DNA of 64,000 bases from Sphingomonas caeni (GCF_026013415.1 NZ_JAPDOK010000011.1:1-64000); one strand, 5' to 3'. Numbered from the stretch's first letter, positions 48,091-58,406 are shown. Translations and numbers: made by a program. Notes: a model not told the origin generated them from the letters alone.

Positions 48091-49680
48091 TCAGGCGGCC
48101 TTCAAATTCCCCAGGAAGTGGAGCGTTTCCTTCATCAGCCCCTGGGTCTGCGCGACCAGATCGGTGGTGGAGCGGCCCAGTTCCTCGGTCACGCGCGCGG
48201 CGGCGTTCGAGGCTTCGCCGGCATTGGCGACGCTGCCGTGGAGATCGGTGGTGAGCGAGGCGGCGACCCCGGCATAGCGCTGGATCGATCCGATCACGTC
48301 GCCCTGGCTGGAGACGGCCTGCTCGACCGCGCCCGCGACCTCGCCGATCCGGTCGAAGCTGGCGCGCATGTCGGCGACGAGCGAGGCGGTCGAGGTGACG
48401 GCCTTGGTGATCTCGCTCAATTGCTCGCGGATGCTGCCGGTGGCGCTCGCGGTCTGGGCGGCGAGGCCCTTGACCTCGGAAGCGACGACCGAGAAGCCGC
48501 GGCCGGCCTCGCCCGCGCGCGCGGCCTCGATGCTGGCGTTGAGCGCGAGCAATTTGGTGCGCGCGGCGACGTCGCCGATCGTCTCGGCGATGCCGTCGAT
48601 CCCGGTGGCGTAGGTGACGAGGTTGGAGAAGCGCTCGTCGGCGAGGCGCGAGAGTTCGCGCATCCGGCGGGTGATGGTTTCCTGTTCGGCGATGCGCGAT
48701 TCGACCAGCGCGAGGCTGCGGCCGAGCTGCGCCGATTCGTCGAGAAGCTGGGTCGCGCCCATATCGGCCTGGTTGGCGCTGGCGGCGACGCTGCCGATCT
48801 CGTTGTGTGTGGTCAGCGTGGTCGAGACGAGCCGGTCGGCGGCGCCGCGGGTGCGGTCGGCGGCCTCGGCGAGGCGGTGGATCGTCTGGACGAAATGGGT
48901 TTCGAAATCGCGCGCGACGCGGTCGATTTCCTCGCGGCGGCCCTGGACTCCGGCGGCCTGGACGCGCGCGGCTTCCTGCGAGGAGGCGGCGAGGCGCTGG
49001 GCTTCCTCGCGCTGGGCGTTGGCGAGCAGCAGATCGCGCTCGCCTGCGGCCTGGGCGAGCTGGCGGCCCGACTTGAACTGCTTGGCGATCATCGCCGATT
49101 GGCCGAGCACGGCGCGGCCCAGCATCAGCATGAACACCCCGAGGAAAACGAACACGCCCATCGGCAGCGGCGAGAAGGCCGAAAGCGCGACGAGCACGAC
49201 GAGCGCGGTCACGAGCCACGCAATGCTCGCGACGGGGACCGGCGCGAAGCGCATCGCGCCGACCGCGAGCACGCCGGTGATCACCGTCGCGACGACCACC
49301 TGTTCGGCGGGATCCGCACCGGCGACGCCGAGTGAGAGAAAGGTGAACCAGCCGAACGAGATCGCGACCGCTTCGGCGACCGCGGCGAGCATCGCCGTCA
49401 CCGGATTCGTCACGCGCCAGTCGCTTGCGCGGCGGCGGCGCCAATGGATCAGGACGCCGAACGAGATCGCCATGTGGAGCGCATAGGCGGCGACCATCCA
49501 TTTATGGACATGGCTGTCGCTCAGCTGGAACAGCAGCGCCGTGCTGACAAAGGCGACCACGATGACCGTCTGGGGATAGTTTTGCGAGGCGGCCCTGACG
49601 CGCTCGCGCGTCAGCTCGGGGGACATCTTCTCCCAGCGGGCCTTGAGCGCAGCAATCGGGTTTTCAAGCACTGGACGCAT
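48091..49680 (-). CDS. methyl-accepting chemotaxis-type receptor
   Basis: 529 aa. Six hydrophobic segments fill residues about 35-190 (e.g. [37 protein letters not shown]), with no large periplasmic sensor. A long coiled coil leads to the conserved hairpin [20 protein letters not shown] followed by [17 protein letters not shown]. It probably relays a signal to CheA. No other chemotaxis gene is in the window, and no C-terminal CheR-binding pentapeptide is evident (ends NLKAA). Confidence 0.9.
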   Translation of the reverse strand: MRPVLENPIAALKARWEKMSPELTRERVRAASQNYPQTVIVVAFVSTALLFQLSDSHVHKWMVAAYALHMAISFGVLIHWRRRRASDWRVTNPVTAMLAAVAEAVAISFGWFTFLSLGVAGADPAEQVVVATVITGVLAVGAMRFAPVPVASIAWLVTALVVLVALSAFSPLPMGVFVFLGVFMLMLGRAVLGQSAMIAKQFKSGRQLAQAAGERDLLLANAQREEAQRLAASSQEAARVQAAGVQGRREEIDRVARDFETHFVQTIHRLAEAADRTRGAADRLVSTTLTTHNEIGSVAASANQADMGATQLLDESAQLGRSLALVESRIAEQETITRRMRELSRLADERFSNLVTYATGIDGIAETIGDVAARTKLLALNASIEAARAGEAGRGFSVVASEVKGLAAQTASATGSIREQLSEITKAVTSTASLVADMRASFDRIGEVAGAVEQAVSSQGDVIGSIQRYAGVAASLTTDLHGSVANAGEASNAAARVTEELGRSTTDLVAQTQGLMKETLHFLGNLKAA

Positions 49681-49752
49681 GATCTTCTCGGGACCGTTCA
49701 GCGCAAGACCTAGGCAATCATGCCTAACAGACCGTTAACTAGGTGCTTTTCC

Positions 49753-50091
49753 CTAAGCCTTTACATAGACCCAGGCGCGCGTGCCCGAGGCGAGGGTGAC
49801 CTCGATCCGGCGATACTCGTGGCCCTCATAGTCGTCGAGCGCGGGGAGATCGGCTTCGGTGACATGGAGCAATTTGCCCGCGATCCGCGCATCGGGTGCG
49901 CCGGGGACGAGGCCGAGATGGGTCGAACTGCCGCTGAACTCGATCACGTCGGGATGGTCGATCTCGACGGGGACGGTTTCGAAACCGAGCAGCGCGTCGT
50001 CCTTCATCTCGACCTGCCGCCCGAACAGCTCTTGCTGGACGCGGGGCATCTGGAGCGTGCCGTAGGAGAAGATCAGGACGGGCGCGCTCAC
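49753..50091 (-). CDS. gamma-glutamylcyclotransferase-like protein
   Basis: 112 aa from the GTG at 50,091 (GTGA overlap with engB). [20 protein letters not shown] is the hallmark Y-G-T/S-L substrate loop; [18 protein letters not shown] carries the catalytic Glu (YEG). The family opens gamma-glutamyl bonds (AIG2/GGCT). Its substrate is unknown. It is the last gene of the rpmH-to-engB unit. Confidence 0.85.
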   Translation of the reverse strand: MSAPVLIFSYGTLQMPRVQQELFGRQVEMKDDALLGFETVPVEIDHPDVIEFSGSSTHLGLVPGAPDARIAGKLLHVTEADLPALDDYEGHEYRRIEVTLASGTRAWVYVKA

Positions 50092-50735
50092 CCGACCGCT
50101 TCGATCACCGCAGCGCGCAGTTCGGGAATGCCGCCGCCCTTTTCGCTCGAGGTGGCGAGGATGTCGGGGTGTGCGGCGGGGCGCTTGCGGGCCTCCGCCT
50201 CGGTGCGGGCGAACACCTCGGCGAGCTCGGTGGCCTTGATCTTGTCGGTCTTGGTGAGGACGATGCGATAGCTGACCGCGGCGCCATCGAGCATGTCGAG
50301 GATCTCGCGGTCGACCTCCTTGATGCCGTGGCGGCTGTCGATCAGCACGAGCACGCGCTTGAGCACGTCGCGGCCGCGCAGGAAATCGTTCACCAGGTAG
50401 CGCCACTTGCGGACCATGTCCTTGGGCGCCTTGGCGAAGCCATAGCCGGGCATGTCGACGAGGCGGAACCTGAGCGGCTCGCCCACGTCGAAGAAGTTGA
50501 GCTCCTGCGTGCGCCCCGGCGTGACCGAGGTGCGCGCGAGGCTGTTGCGCCCGGTGAGCGCGTTGAGCAGCGACGATTTGCCGACGTTCGATCGGCCCGC
50601 GAACGCGACCTCGGGCACGTCCGGCTCCGGCAGATGCTCGAGCGCGGGGGCGGACTTGAGGAAGGTCACCGGGCCGGCGAAGGTCTTCCGCGCCGCCTCG
50701 ATCGTCTCCGCGTCGAAGGCGGGTTCGTCGCTCAC
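50088..50735 (-). CDS. engB: ribosome biogenesis GTP-binding protein EngB/YsxC
   Basis: 215 aa from the GTG at 50,735 (GTGA overlap with yidC). GTPase motifs: G1 [17 protein letters not shown]3 [14 protein letters not shown]4 VLTKTDKI, with the EngB-specific GRTQELNFF and [10 protein letters not shown]. It assists 50S assembly. It directly follows yidC, the order found in many alphaproteobacteria. Confidence 0.95.
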   Translation of the reverse strand: MSDEPAFDAETIEAARKTFAGPVTFLKSAPALEHLPEPDVPEVAFAGRSNVGKSSLLNALTGRNSLARTSVTPGRTQELNFFDVGEPLRFRLVDMPGYGFAKAPKDMVRKWRYLVNDFLRGRDVLKRVLVLIDSRHGIKEVDREILDMLDGAAVSYRIVLTKTDKIKATELAEVFARTEAEARKRPAAHPDILATSSEKGGGIPELRAAVIEAVG

Positions 50736-52459
50736 TTGGCGGGTACGTCCTTCTTCACCGGTTCCTTGAGTGCCGGATGCTTCGAATAGAGCCAGGTCTG
50801 CTGGAGGATGGTGATGATGTTCGAGGTGATCCAGTAGATCTGGAGGCCCACCGCGAACGGCGCCATCACGAACATCAGCATCCACGGCATGATCTGGAAT
50901 ATCTGCTTCTGCATCTCGTCCATCGGCGCCGGGTTGAGGCGGATCTGGAAATACATCGAGATGCCGAGCAGCACCGGGATCACCCCGATCGCCAGGAACG
51001 AGGGCGGGGTGAACTGGAGATAGCCGAACAGGTTGATGATCGTCGCCGGATCGGGCGCGGAAAGATCGTGGATCCACAGCGCGAAGGGCTGGTGCCGCAT
51101 CTCGATCGTCAGCAGCAGCACCTTGTAGAGCGCGAACATGATCGGGATCTGGAGCAGGAGCGGCAGGCAGCCCGCGAGCGGGTTCACCTTTTCCTCCTTG
51201 TAGAGCTTCATGATCTCGGTCTGCTGCTTCTGCTTGTCGTCCTTGTAGCGTTCCTGCAGCGCCTTCATCTTGGGCTGGATCGCGCGCATGTTCGCCATCG
51301 AGGCGAACTGGCGCTGGGCGATCGGGAACAGCAGCAGGCGGATCGTGAAGGTCAGCAGGATGATCGCCACGCCGAAATTGCCAACGGTGTGGAACAGCAG
51401 GTCGAGATACCAGAAGATCGGTTCCTCGATCAGTCCGAACCAGCCCCAGTCGATCGCCCGGTCGAACTGGACGATGCCGAGATTCTTCTCATAGGCGTCG
51501 AGCACCTTCACTTCCTTCGCGCCCGCGAAGAAGTGGCTGGTATAGGTCATCTGGGTGCCGGCTTCGACGATGCGCGGCTTGAGCGTGTAATCGGCGAGGA
51601 AGGCCTTGTTCGGCGTTTGGAGCTGGGTGAGCGTGACGTCCGAACCCTGTGCCGGGATGACCGAGGTGAGCCAGTAATGGTCGGTGAAGCCGGCCCAGCC
51701 GCCGCGGGTCTCGAACTTGGCGGGCGCCTTTTCGATATCGCCATAGTTGAGATAGGCGGCGCTGCCGCCCGAGACCACCATCGGGCCGACATTGGCCGCG
51801 AACTGATCGAGATCGGTCGATTTCTCCGAACGGACGATCTGGGCATAGGGCGCCGCTTCGATCGGGCCGCTGCCCAGATTGGCGATGCTCTGCTTCACCG
51901 TGAACATGTAGTTGGCATCGACCGACAGCTCGATCGTGTAGCGCTGGCTGCCATTGACCGCGGTGAGCGTGACGGGGGTGGCGGGGGTCAGCTTCGGCGC
52001 GCTCGCCTGCCAGACGAGATTGGCGGGGGCGAGCAGCACGCGCTGGTCGCCCTGGACGCGGCTCCAGTTGAATTGCGCGAAATAGCTGCCGGCCGCGCCC
52101 TCGGGCGAGAGCAGGCGGATCGGCGGCGAGTCCTTCTTGACCGTCTCGGCATAGTCCTTGAGCTCGAGATCGTCGAACCGCGCGCCCTGGAGGTTGATCG
52201 AGCCCTTGAGGCGCGGGGTCTCGATCAGGACGCGCCGGGTTTCCTGGAGCACGATCGCACGGTCGCGATTCGCCTTGGGCGCGTTCGCGGTGGGCGCGGT
52301 GCCGGGGCCGGCGGGCAGCGGAACGCTCTTCCCATTCTCCACCTTGGTGACCGGCGGATTCGCGGGCGGGAAGAAATAGTTCATGATCGGCGTCCACGCG
52401 AACAGCGCGAACGCGGCGATCAGCGCGAAGATAAGGATATTCTTCTGGTCTTCTTTCAC
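50732..52459 (-). CDS. yidC: membrane protein insertase YidC
   Basis: 575 aa from the GTG at 52,459, where the N-terminal span [20 protein letters not shown] begins. A periplasmic domain (residues about 50-340) has the proteobacterial beta-sandwich; the conserved core begins near [20 protein letters not shown], with [20 protein letters not shown] carrying the essential hydrophilic Arg, and [24 protein letters not shown] last span. It inserts Sec-dependent and independent membrane proteins. Confidence 0.97.
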   Translation of the reverse strand: MKEDQKNILIFALIAAFALFAWTPIMNYFFPPANPPVTKVENGKSVPLPAGPGTAPTANAPKANRDRAIVLQETRRVLIETPRLKGSINLQGARFDDLELKDYAETVKKDSPPIRLLSPEGAAGSYFAQFNWSRVQGDQRVLLAPANLVWQASAPKLTPATPVTLTAVNGSQRYTIELSVDANYMFTVKQSIANLGSGPIEAAPYAQIVRSEKSTDLDQFAANVGPMVVSGGSAAYLNYGDIEKAPAKFETRGGWAGFTDHYWLTSVIPAQGSDVTLTQLQTPNKAFLADYTLKPRIVEAGTQMTYTSHFFAGAKEVKVLDAYEKNLGIVQFDRAIDWGWFGLIEEPIFWYLDLLFHTVGNFGVAIILLTFTIRLLLFPIAQRQFASMANMRAIQPKMKALQERYKDDKQKQQTEIMKLYKEEKVNPLAGCLPLLLQIPIMFALYKVLLLTIEMRHQPFALWIHDLSAPDPATIINLFGYLQFTPPSFLAIGVIPVLLGISMYFQIRLNPAPMDEMQKQIFQIMPWMLMFVMAPFAVGLQIYWITSNIITILQQTWLYSKHPALKEPVKKDVPAK

Positions 52460-52487
52460 CGAAATTTCCCCGGAAACTCTCTTTGGC

Positions 52488-52700
52488 TCACGGCACCGGA
52501 TCGTAGCCGTGGCCGCCCCATGGATGGCAGCGCCCGATTCGCCGGATGGCGAGCCAGCTGCCTTTGGCCGCGCCATAGCGGCGAAGCGCCTCGATTGCAT
52601 AGGCCGAACAGCTGGGCTGGTAGCGGCAGCTGGGCGGCAGGATCAGCGACGGCCCCAATTGCCAGCCGCGCGCGATCAGGATGAGGAGCCTGGCGATCAT
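52488..52700 (-). CDS. yidD: membrane protein insertion efficiency factor YidD
   Basis: 70 aa. The three conserved cysteines lie in PPSCRYQPSCSAYAIEALRR and IRRIGRCHPWGGHGYDPVP, the YidD (DUF37) signature. It is a small inner-membrane-associated protein helping YidC. It is coupled to rnpA by an ATGA overlap. Confidence 0.95.
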   Translation of the reverse strand: MIARLLILIARGWQLGPSLILPPSCRYQPSCSAYAIEALRRYGAAKGSWLAIRRIGRCHPWGGHGYDPVP

Positions 52701-53176
52701 TTGCTCAGCTTCGCGCAGGCCTTGGCCAGTTCGGCCTTGAGATCGGCATAGGGGCGCTCGATCCCGCCGTTCCGGCCGATCAGCACATGATCGGCGCCGG
52801 GCAGCCCCGATTCGGGCAGCACCTCGCGCACCAGGGCGCGGAAGCGGCGCTTCATCCGGTTGCGGGTGACGGCGTTGCCGACCTTCTTCGAGACGGTAAT
52901 GCCGACCCGCATGACCGGATCGGCATCGTCGCGCGCGCGAAGCAGCAGAACGAAACCCGGCATCGGGGCCCGCTTGCCGGCGTTCGCCGCGAGATAGTCC
53001 TTGCGCTGCGTGAGCCGCGCAACCGCTGCCGGAATTACGCCGACAGCTTGTTGCGGCCGCGGGCGCGGCGCGCGCGGATCACGTTGCGGCCGCCGGGCGT
53101 CGCCATCCGGGCGCGGAAGCCGTGCCGGCGCGCACGCACCAGGTTGCTCGGCTGAAAGGTCCGCTTCATCGCTCAT
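52697..53176 (-). CDS. rnpA: ribonuclease P protein component (frame open across rpmH)
   Basis: The conserved RnpA part begins near 53,010 ([17 protein letters not shown]) and has [20 protein letters not shown] with the RNR motif and [11 protein letters not shown]. It binds RNase P RNA for 5' tRNA processing. There is no ATG, GTG or TTG between the rpmH stop and this region; the only upstream in-frame ATG is at 53,176, seven bases before rpmH, giving a 159-aa protein that would read through the whole of rpmH in another frame. A rare ATT start at about 53,034 is an alternative. Confidence 0.8.
   Translation of the reverse strand: MSDEADLSAEQPGACAPARLPRPDGDARRPQRDPRAPRPRPQQAVGVIPAAVARLTQRKDYLAANAGKRAPMPGFVLLLRARDDADPVMRVGITVSKKVGNAVTRNRMKRRFRALVREVLPESGLPGADHVLIGRNGGIERPYADLKAELAKACAKLSK
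53035..53169 (-). CDS. rpmH: 50S ribosomal protein L34
   Basis: 44 aa, [20 protein letters not shown] then [20 protein letters not shown]: full bL34. GAGG six bases before the ATG at 53,169 is the ribosome site. It is the first gene of the rpmH-rnpA-yidD-yidC-engB-GGCT series. The whole gene lies inside the open rnpA frame. Confidence 0.97.
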   Translation of the reverse strand: MKRTFQPSNLVRARRHGFRARMATPGGRNVIRARRARGRNKLSA

Positions 53177-53271
53177 CCTCGAGTGTCTAGAACGTAAAAG
53201 GGCCGCCACGCGGACGGCCTTGTGTGGGGTGCCCATAGAGAAGCCCCAATCCCAAGTCAACGCTCCCCAAC

Positions 53272-53604
53272 TCAACGCGGGGGACCGCCAAAACCCATGG
53301 CCTCGGCTTCGGCGGCCGCGAGCGCCATTTCCTTGGCGCGCGCCTGGCGGCGGCGGAAGCTGCGGCGGCGCAGCGCCATATCGGCATAGTGGCCGAAACG
53401 CGGCCAGCGGCGCTTGAATCTGGCGAACCGCTTCCGCGCCCATTCGGAATTCCGGAGGATCAGCACCAGCCCGCCCGCAAAGACGAAGACGCCGCCGGGG
53501 CCCGGGATCGGCCCGACGATCGGGGTCAGCGCGATCAGGAACAGCCCGGCGGCGATCAGCGCATAGCGGATCAGCGGGTTCTTGCGGCGTCGCGCGGCCT
53601 TCAT
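53272..53604 (-). CDS. PGPGW-type membrane protein
   Basis: 110 aa from the ATG at 53,604. A hydrophobic hairpin LIRYALIAAGLFLIALTPIV and PIPGPGGVFVFAGGLVLILR is followed by RNSEWARKRFARFKRRWPRF: the PGPG motif and basic helix define the family (transmembrane PGPGW). The C-terminus is very basic, then acidic. Function is unknown. It reads toward rpmH with its own promoter region. Confidence 0.82.
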   Translation of the reverse strand: MKAARRRKNPLIRYALIAAGLFLIALTPIVGPIPGPGGVFVFAGGLVLILRNSEWARKRFARFKRRWPRFGHYADMALRRRSFRRRQARAKEMALAAAEAEAMGFGGPPR

Positions 53605-53760
53605 GCCAGGCGATGTGGGGAGTGTGTGTTGCCTGTGCAATACGCTCTGGCGTGCGGCGCTATCCATTCGGCGTGAACGCATGAGGCCCGCCTTTTGTTG
53701 ACGGGACGGTCGCCGCGGCGCATGTTCGTGCTTTGATCCCGCCAAGCATAGGGGTGCGGC

Positions 53761-54192
53761 ATGATCCAGGAATTCAAGACCTTCATCGCGCGCGGCAATG
53801 TCCTCGATCTCGCGGTCGCGGTGATCATCGGCGCGGCATTCGGCAAGATCGTCACCTCGCTGACTGAGGATCTGCTGATGCCGCTGATCGGCTGGATTTT
53901 CGGCGGGCTCGACTTTTCGAGCTACTTCATCGCGCTGGGGCCGATCCCCGACAAGCTCGCCGGATCGACCGATTATGCCGCGCTCAAGGCGGCGGGCGTG
54001 CCGCTGTTCGGCTATGGTGCGTTCGTGACCGCGGCGGTCAATTTCGCGATCATCGCCTTCGTCATCTTCCTGATCGTGCGCGCGATGAATCGCGCCATGC
54101 CCAAGGCGCCCGAGGCTCCCGCCGCCGAGCCCGCCGACATTACCCTGTTGCGCGAAATCCGCGACGCGTTGCAGAAGCGCCCCGGCGCCTGA
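53761..54192 (+). CDS. mscL: large-conductance mechanosensitive channel
   Basis: 143 aa. N-terminal helix IQEFKTFIARGNVLDLAVAV, first span VIIGAAFGKIVTSLTEDLLM and the second span FVTAAVNFAIIAFVIFLIVR, followed by a charged C-terminal helix; this matches MscL. It relieves turgor on sudden osmotic downshift. TTGACG near 53,698 could be a -35. The halogenase gene starts 31 bases downstream. Confidence 0.95.
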   Translation: MIQEFKTFIARGNVLDLAVAVIIGAAFGKIVTSLTEDLLMPLIGWIFGGLDFSSYFIALGPIPDKLAGSTDYAALKAAGVPLFGYGAFVTAAVNFAIIAFVIFLIVRAMNRAMPKAPEAPAAEPADITLLREIRDALQKRPGA

Positions 54193-54223
54193 TCCGGGGC
54201 ATTGGGGGGCGCGGGGGAGCTTC

Positions 54224-55882
54224 ATGGGCGCACCGATCAGGGACATCGTCATCGTCGGCGGCGGGACCACCGGCTGGCTGACCGCGGCGCATCTCAACCA
54301 TCGCCTGCAATGGGGGCTGGGGCATGGCGGGGGCGTGCGCATCACGCTGATCGAATCGCCCGAGATACCGATCATCGGTGTGGGCGAGGCGACGATTCCG
54401 CCGATCCGGAATACGCTGGCGATGCTCGATATCGACGAGAATGAGTTCATCGCGCGCACCCAGGCGACCTTCAAGCTGGGGGTGCGCTTCGAGGATTGGG
54501 ACCGCGATGCCCGGGGTGCGCCCCGCAGCTATTTCCACAGCTTCACCGGCGGGCTCCAGATCGCCGGGCGGAATCCGGCGGCGTCGTTCCTCGCCTATGG
54601 CGCGCCGCCGGAATTCGAGCCCGGGACCAATCTGAGCAATGTGATCGGGCATGCGGTGGCCGCGGCGGGCGCGCACAAATCGCCGCGCCGGCCCAGCGAC
54701 CGGCCCTATAGCGGGGTGCTGAACTACGCCTATCATTTCGATGCGGCCTTGTTCGCGGACTTCCTGAAGGAGGTCTGCATCGCACGCGGCGTGGCGCATG
54801 TCAGCGACACCGTGACGGGCGCCGAACGCGATTCGCGTGGGAATATCGCGGCTCTGCACCTGAAGCAGGGCGGGCGGCGGCCGGTCGAGCTGGTGATCGA
54901 TTGCTCGGGCTTTCGCGGGCTGCTGATCAACGAGACGCTCGAGGAGCCGTTCGTCTCCTATGCCGATTACCTCATCAACGACCGCGCGATGGCGGTGCAG
55001 ATCGCGCATGATGAAGCGCGCGCGCTGTTCCCGGCGACGGTCTCGGCGGCGATGGATTCGGGGTGGAGCTGGCGCATCCCGCTGCGCTCGCGGATCGGAA
55101 CCGGCTATGTGTTTTCGAGCGCCTTCGCCTCGGACGCCGAGATCGGCGATGCGCTGACCGCGCGCAACGCCGGGTTCGGCACGCTCACCGATCCGCGCCC
55201 CGTCCCGATGCGGGTGGGGCGAAGCCGGCGGTCATGGGTCGGCAATTGCGTCGCGATCGGGCTGGCGAGCGGGTTTCTCGAGCCGCTCGAATCGACCTCG
55301 ATCCAGTTCGTCGACTATGCCTGCCGCCGGCTGCTCCAGATCATGCCGACGCGCGATTTCGAGCCGGCGCCGATCGCCAAGTTCAATGCCGAGATGGAGA
55401 AGATCTATGAGGAGATCCGCGATTTCCTCAGCCTCCATTTCACCCTCGGCAACCGCGAGGACACACCCTATTGGCGCGCGGTCCGGCATGAATCGAAGCG
55501 TTCGGACGCGCTCGAGGCGTGTCTCGATATCTGGCGCCACGCGCTGCCCGACGTCTACGATCCGCGCCATTCGAACGTGTTCAGCTTCTGGAGCGTGAGC
55601 AGCGTGCTGTTCGGCAAGGGTTTTTACACCCAGCCGCTGGCGACCGGCACCGATTTACTCCCGCGCGAGATGTGGGACCGGCATATCCGTGAGACCGTGG
55701 CGGTGCGGCAGGCGGTGCTCGCCTCGCTGCCCGATCATGCCGAAATCCTCGCGATGATGACCGACGCGGCGGTGCCCGGGGCAACCGCCGCGCGGGTGCC
55801 GCCGACGCGGTCGATGCCGAGCCAGGCCAATGCGCTCGGCCCAGGCACGACGGTGATGGGCACCGCGGCGACCGCGGGGTGA
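54224..55882 (+). CDS. flavin-dependent tryptophan halogenase-like protein
   Basis: 552 aa. IVIVGGGTTGWLTAAHLNHR is the FAD loop (GxGxxG variant), ATFKLGVRFEDWDRDARGAP holds the conserved Lys of the HOCl relay, and GWSWRIPLR is the WxWxIP motif that blocks mono-oxygenation. GEATIPPIRNTLAML is conserved in the family. It needs reduced flavin from a reductase not present here. Sphingomonads often carry several such genes; the substrate may not be free tryptophan. It overlaps the comM start (GTGA). Confidence 0.88.
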   Translation: MGAPIRDIVIVGGGTTGWLTAAHLNHRLQWGLGHGGGVRITLIESPEIPIIGVGEATIPPIRNTLAMLDIDENEFIARTQATFKLGVRFEDWDRDARGAPRSYFHSFTGGLQIAGRNPAASFLAYGAPPEFEPGTNLSNVIGHAVAAAGAHKSPRRPSDRPYSGVLNYAYHFDAALFADFLKEVCIARGVAHVSDTVTGAERDSRGNIAALHLKQGGRRPVELVIDCSGFRGLLINETLEEPFVSYADYLINDRAMAVQIAHDEARALFPATVSAAMDSGWSWRIPLRSRIGTGYVFSSAFASDAEIGDALTARNAGFGTLTDPRPVPMRVGRSRRSWVGNCVAIGLASGFLEPLESTSIQFVDYACRRLLQIMPTRDFEPAPIAKFNAEMEKIYEEIRDFLSLHFTLGNREDTPYWRAVRHESKRSDALEACLDIWRHALPDVYDPRHSNVFSFWSVSSVLFGKGFYTQPLATGTDLLPREMWDRHIRETVAVRQAVLASLPDHAEILAMMTDAAVPGATAARVPPTRSMPSQANALGPGTTVMGTAATAG

Positions 55883-57387
55883 TCGCGAGCGTCTCCACCG
55901 TCGCCTATCTCGGGCTCGAAGCGCGCGCGGTGGAGGTGCAGTGCAACCTGGTCGCTGGGCTGCCGAGCTTCGTAGTGGTTGGGCTACCCGACAAGGCGGT
56001 GGCGGAGAGCCGCGAGCGGGTGCGCGCCGCGATCGCCGCGATCGGGCTGGCGCTGCCGCCCAAGCGGATCATCCTCAACCTCTCGCCCGCCGACCTGCCC
56101 AAGGAAGGATCGCATTTCGACCTCCCCATCGCGCTCGCGCTGCTCGGTGCGATGGGGGTGGCGGACGCCGAGACGCTGGCGGGCTATGTCGTGGTCGGCG
56201 AGCTGGGCCTCGACGGGCGGATCGCGCCGTCGCCGGGGGTGCTGCTCGCGGCGATCCATGCGGCGGAGATGGGGAAGGGGCTGGTCTGCCCGGTCGCGCA
56301 GGGCCCCGAGGCGGCCTGGGCGGGATCGGTCGAGGTCGTGGCCGCGCCCGACCTGATCGGGCTGCTCAATCACTTCAAGGGCAATCAGCTGCTCGCGGCG
56401 CCGCCGCCGGGCGAGGCCGATGCGCCGGATCATGGCCCCGACCTCGCGCAGGTGAAGGGGCAGGAGACCGCCAAGCGCGCGCTCGAGATCGCGGCGGCGG
56501 GCGGGCATAACCTGTTGATGTGCGGGCCGCCGGGGGCGGGCAAATCCCTGCTGGCCTCTTGCCTGCCGGGGATATTGCCGCCGCTCGACGCCGCCGAGGC
56601 GCTGGAGGTGTCGATGGTGGCCTCGGTCGCGGGCGCGCTGCAGGGCGGGCGGCTGACGCGGACGCGGCCGTTCCGCTCGCCGCACCATAGCGCCTCGATG
56701 GCGGCACTGGTCGGCGGCGGGCTCAAGGTGAAGCCGGGCGAGGTGAGCCTCGCGCATCTGGGCGTCCTGTTCCTCGATGAATTGCCCGAATTCCAGCGCG
56801 CGGTTCTCGATTCGCTGCGCCAGCCGCTCGAAGCCGGGGTGGTCAGCGTGGCACGGGCCAATGCGCATGTGACCTTCCCGGCGAGGGTTCAACTTGTGGC
56901 CGCGATGAATCCGTGCCGGTGCGGGCATCTGGGAGACCCCGCGCTCGCCTGCGCGCGGGCGCCGCGCTGCGCGGCCGATTATCAGGCGAAGGTCTCGGGG
57001 CCTTTGCTCGACCGCATCGACCTGCACGTCGAGGTTCAACCGGTCACCGCCGCCGATCTCGTCCTGCCGCCGCCGGCCGAAGGGTCGGCCGAAGTCGCGG
57101 CGCGCGTGGCGGCGGTGCGCGCGGTGCAGGGCGAGCGCTATCGCGATGCCCCGGCGCGCACCAATGCCGAGGCCGAGGGGGCTTTGCTCGAACGTTTCTC
57201 CAGCCCTGACGAGCCCGGGCGCAAGCTGCTCGCCCAGGCGGCGGAGGCGATGCGGCTCTCGGCGCGCGGCTATACCCGCGTGCTCCGCGTCGCGCGCACC
57301 ATCGCCGATCTGGCGGGGGCTGAGGGGGTGGGCCGCATCCATGTCGCCGAGGCGCTCAGCTACCGGCGGCAGGCGCCGCGAAATTAG
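55879..57387 (+). CDS. comM: Mg-chelatase-like AAA protein ComM/YifB
   Basis: 502 aa from the GTG at 55,879 (overlaps the halogenase TGA). N-terminal domain FVVVGLPDKAVAESRERVRA and ILNLSPADLPKEGSHFDLPI; AAA+ core with NLLMCGPPGAGKSLLASCLP (Walker A) and GVLFLDELPEFQRAVLDSLR (Walker B); C-terminal MNPCRCGHLGDP zinc site. ComM is a hexameric helicase that extends heteroduplex during natural transformation. Confidence 0.94.
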   Translation: MIASVSTVAYLGLEARAVEVQCNLVAGLPSFVVVGLPDKAVAESRERVRAAIAAIGLALPPKRIILNLSPADLPKEGSHFDLPIALALLGAMGVADAETLAGYVVVGELGLDGRIAPSPGVLLAAIHAAEMGKGLVCPVAQGPEAAWAGSVEVVAAPDLIGLLNHFKGNQLLAAPPPGEADAPDHGPDLAQVKGQETAKRALEIAAAGGHNLLMCGPPGAGKSLLASCLPGILPPLDAAEALEVSMVASVAGALQGGRLTRTRPFRSPHHSASMAALVGGGLKVKPGEVSLAHLGVLFLDELPEFQRAVLDSLRQPLEAGVVSVARANAHVTFPARVQLVAAMNPCRCGHLGDPALACARAPRCAADYQAKVSGPLLDRIDLHVEVQPVTAADLVLPPPAEGSAEVAARVAAVRAVQGERYRDAPARTNAEAEGALLERFSSPDEPGRKLLAQAAEAMRLSARGYTRVLRVARTIADLAGAEGVGRIHVAEALSYRRQAPRN

Positions 57388-57493
57388 CCTCGGTTTTTTG
57401 GGGTTGAGCATAAGCCCCTTGTGGCGCAACCTGCGCCCGGAGCCGAACACGGCCACGGGCACGCATCACACGCAATCTGAGAGGGGGATTGTC

Positions 57494-57922
57494 ATGAATT
57501 ACATGTTGTTGCCGCTGAAGCGCTACGCCGATTTCTCCGGGCGTTCGAGCCGGATGGAATTCTGGATGTTCGTCCTGTTCCAGCTCATCGTGAGCTGGGG
57601 GATCAGTTTCGTGGTCAATATGATCTTCCCGCCGGCGATCCCGGTCTACGATCCCGCAAATCCGGAAGCGGCGATGGCGGCGATGGGGTCCATCTATTCC
57701 TCGCCCGGCTTCATCGTGTCGTGCCTGGTCGGCCTGTTCTTCCTCATCCCGGGGCTCGCGGTCTCGGTGCGGCGGCTGCACGATCAGGACAAGACCGGCT
57801 GGCTGCTGCTGCTGGCGTTCATTCCGCTCATCGGTGCGATCATCCTGCTGGTTTTCTACGTCCTGCCGGGCACGGTAGGGGACAATCGCTACGGGCCCGA
57901 TCCCACGCAATCCGATATCTGA
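57494..57922 (+). CDS. DUF805 membrane protein (copy 1)
   Basis: 142 aa with three to four spans. LLPLKRYADFSGRSSRMEFW is the DUF805 start; SVRRLHDQDKTGWLLLLAFI is the conserved RRLHDxxxxGW loop; YGPDP near the end is also conserved. The family is widespread and of unknown function. A paralogue starts 35 bases after its stop. Confidence 0.85.
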   Translation: MNYMLLPLKRYADFSGRSSRMEFWMFVLFQLIVSWGISFVVNMIFPPAIPVYDPANPEAAMAAMGSIYSSPGFIVSCLVGLFFLIPGLAVSVRRLHDQDKTGWLLLLAFIPLIGAIILLVFYVLPGTVGDNRYGPDPTQSDI

Positions 57923-57956
57923 CCGCACGCCGTCCCACGTCCGGAGACCCTAGGGC

Positions 57957-58406
57957 ATGAAATGGATGTTTCTGCCGCTGAAGCGCTACGCCGATTTCGA
58001 CGGGCGCTCACCGCGGATCGAATATTGGATGTTTCATTTGCTGATGTGGGGGCTCATCCTCCCCCTCTTCTTTGTGCCATTCATGCTCGTCGACGGCTTT
58101 GCCCTCAGCGGAGAAACGCCCTCGGGCGAGGGCGGGGAGCCCAATCCGCTGATCGGACTCCCGATGGTGATCGGGGTGCTGGTGTATCTCGCGCTCTGGA
58201 TACCGTCGCTCGCGGTCACGATCAGGCGGTTGCACGACCGCGACATGTCGGGCTGGTTCTTCCTGATCAACTTCGTCCCCTATGTGGGGGGGCTGATCAT
58301 CTTCGTCTTCATGGTGCTCCCGGGCACGCAGGGCGAGAACCAATATGGCGACGATCCTCTTCTGGAGGGGCACAAGCCGACCGAGCTGGAAGAGATATTC
58401 CACTGA
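57957..58406 (+). CDS. DUF805 membrane protein (copy 2)
   Basis: 149 aa, paralogous to the preceding protein: LPLKRYADFDGRSPRIEYWM at the start and TIRRLHDRDMSGWFFLINFV in the conserved loop. The loop between the first two spans differs and carries a Gly/Glu-rich segment. The two are probably a tandem duplication. Function is unknown. Confidence 0.85.
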   Translation: MKWMFLPLKRYADFDGRSPRIEYWMFHLLMWGLILPLFFVPFMLVDGFALSGETPSGEGGEPNPLIGLPMVIGVLVYLALWIPSLAVTIRRLHDRDMSGWFFLINFVPYVGGLIIFVFMVLPGTQGENQYGDDPLLEGHKPTELEEIFH

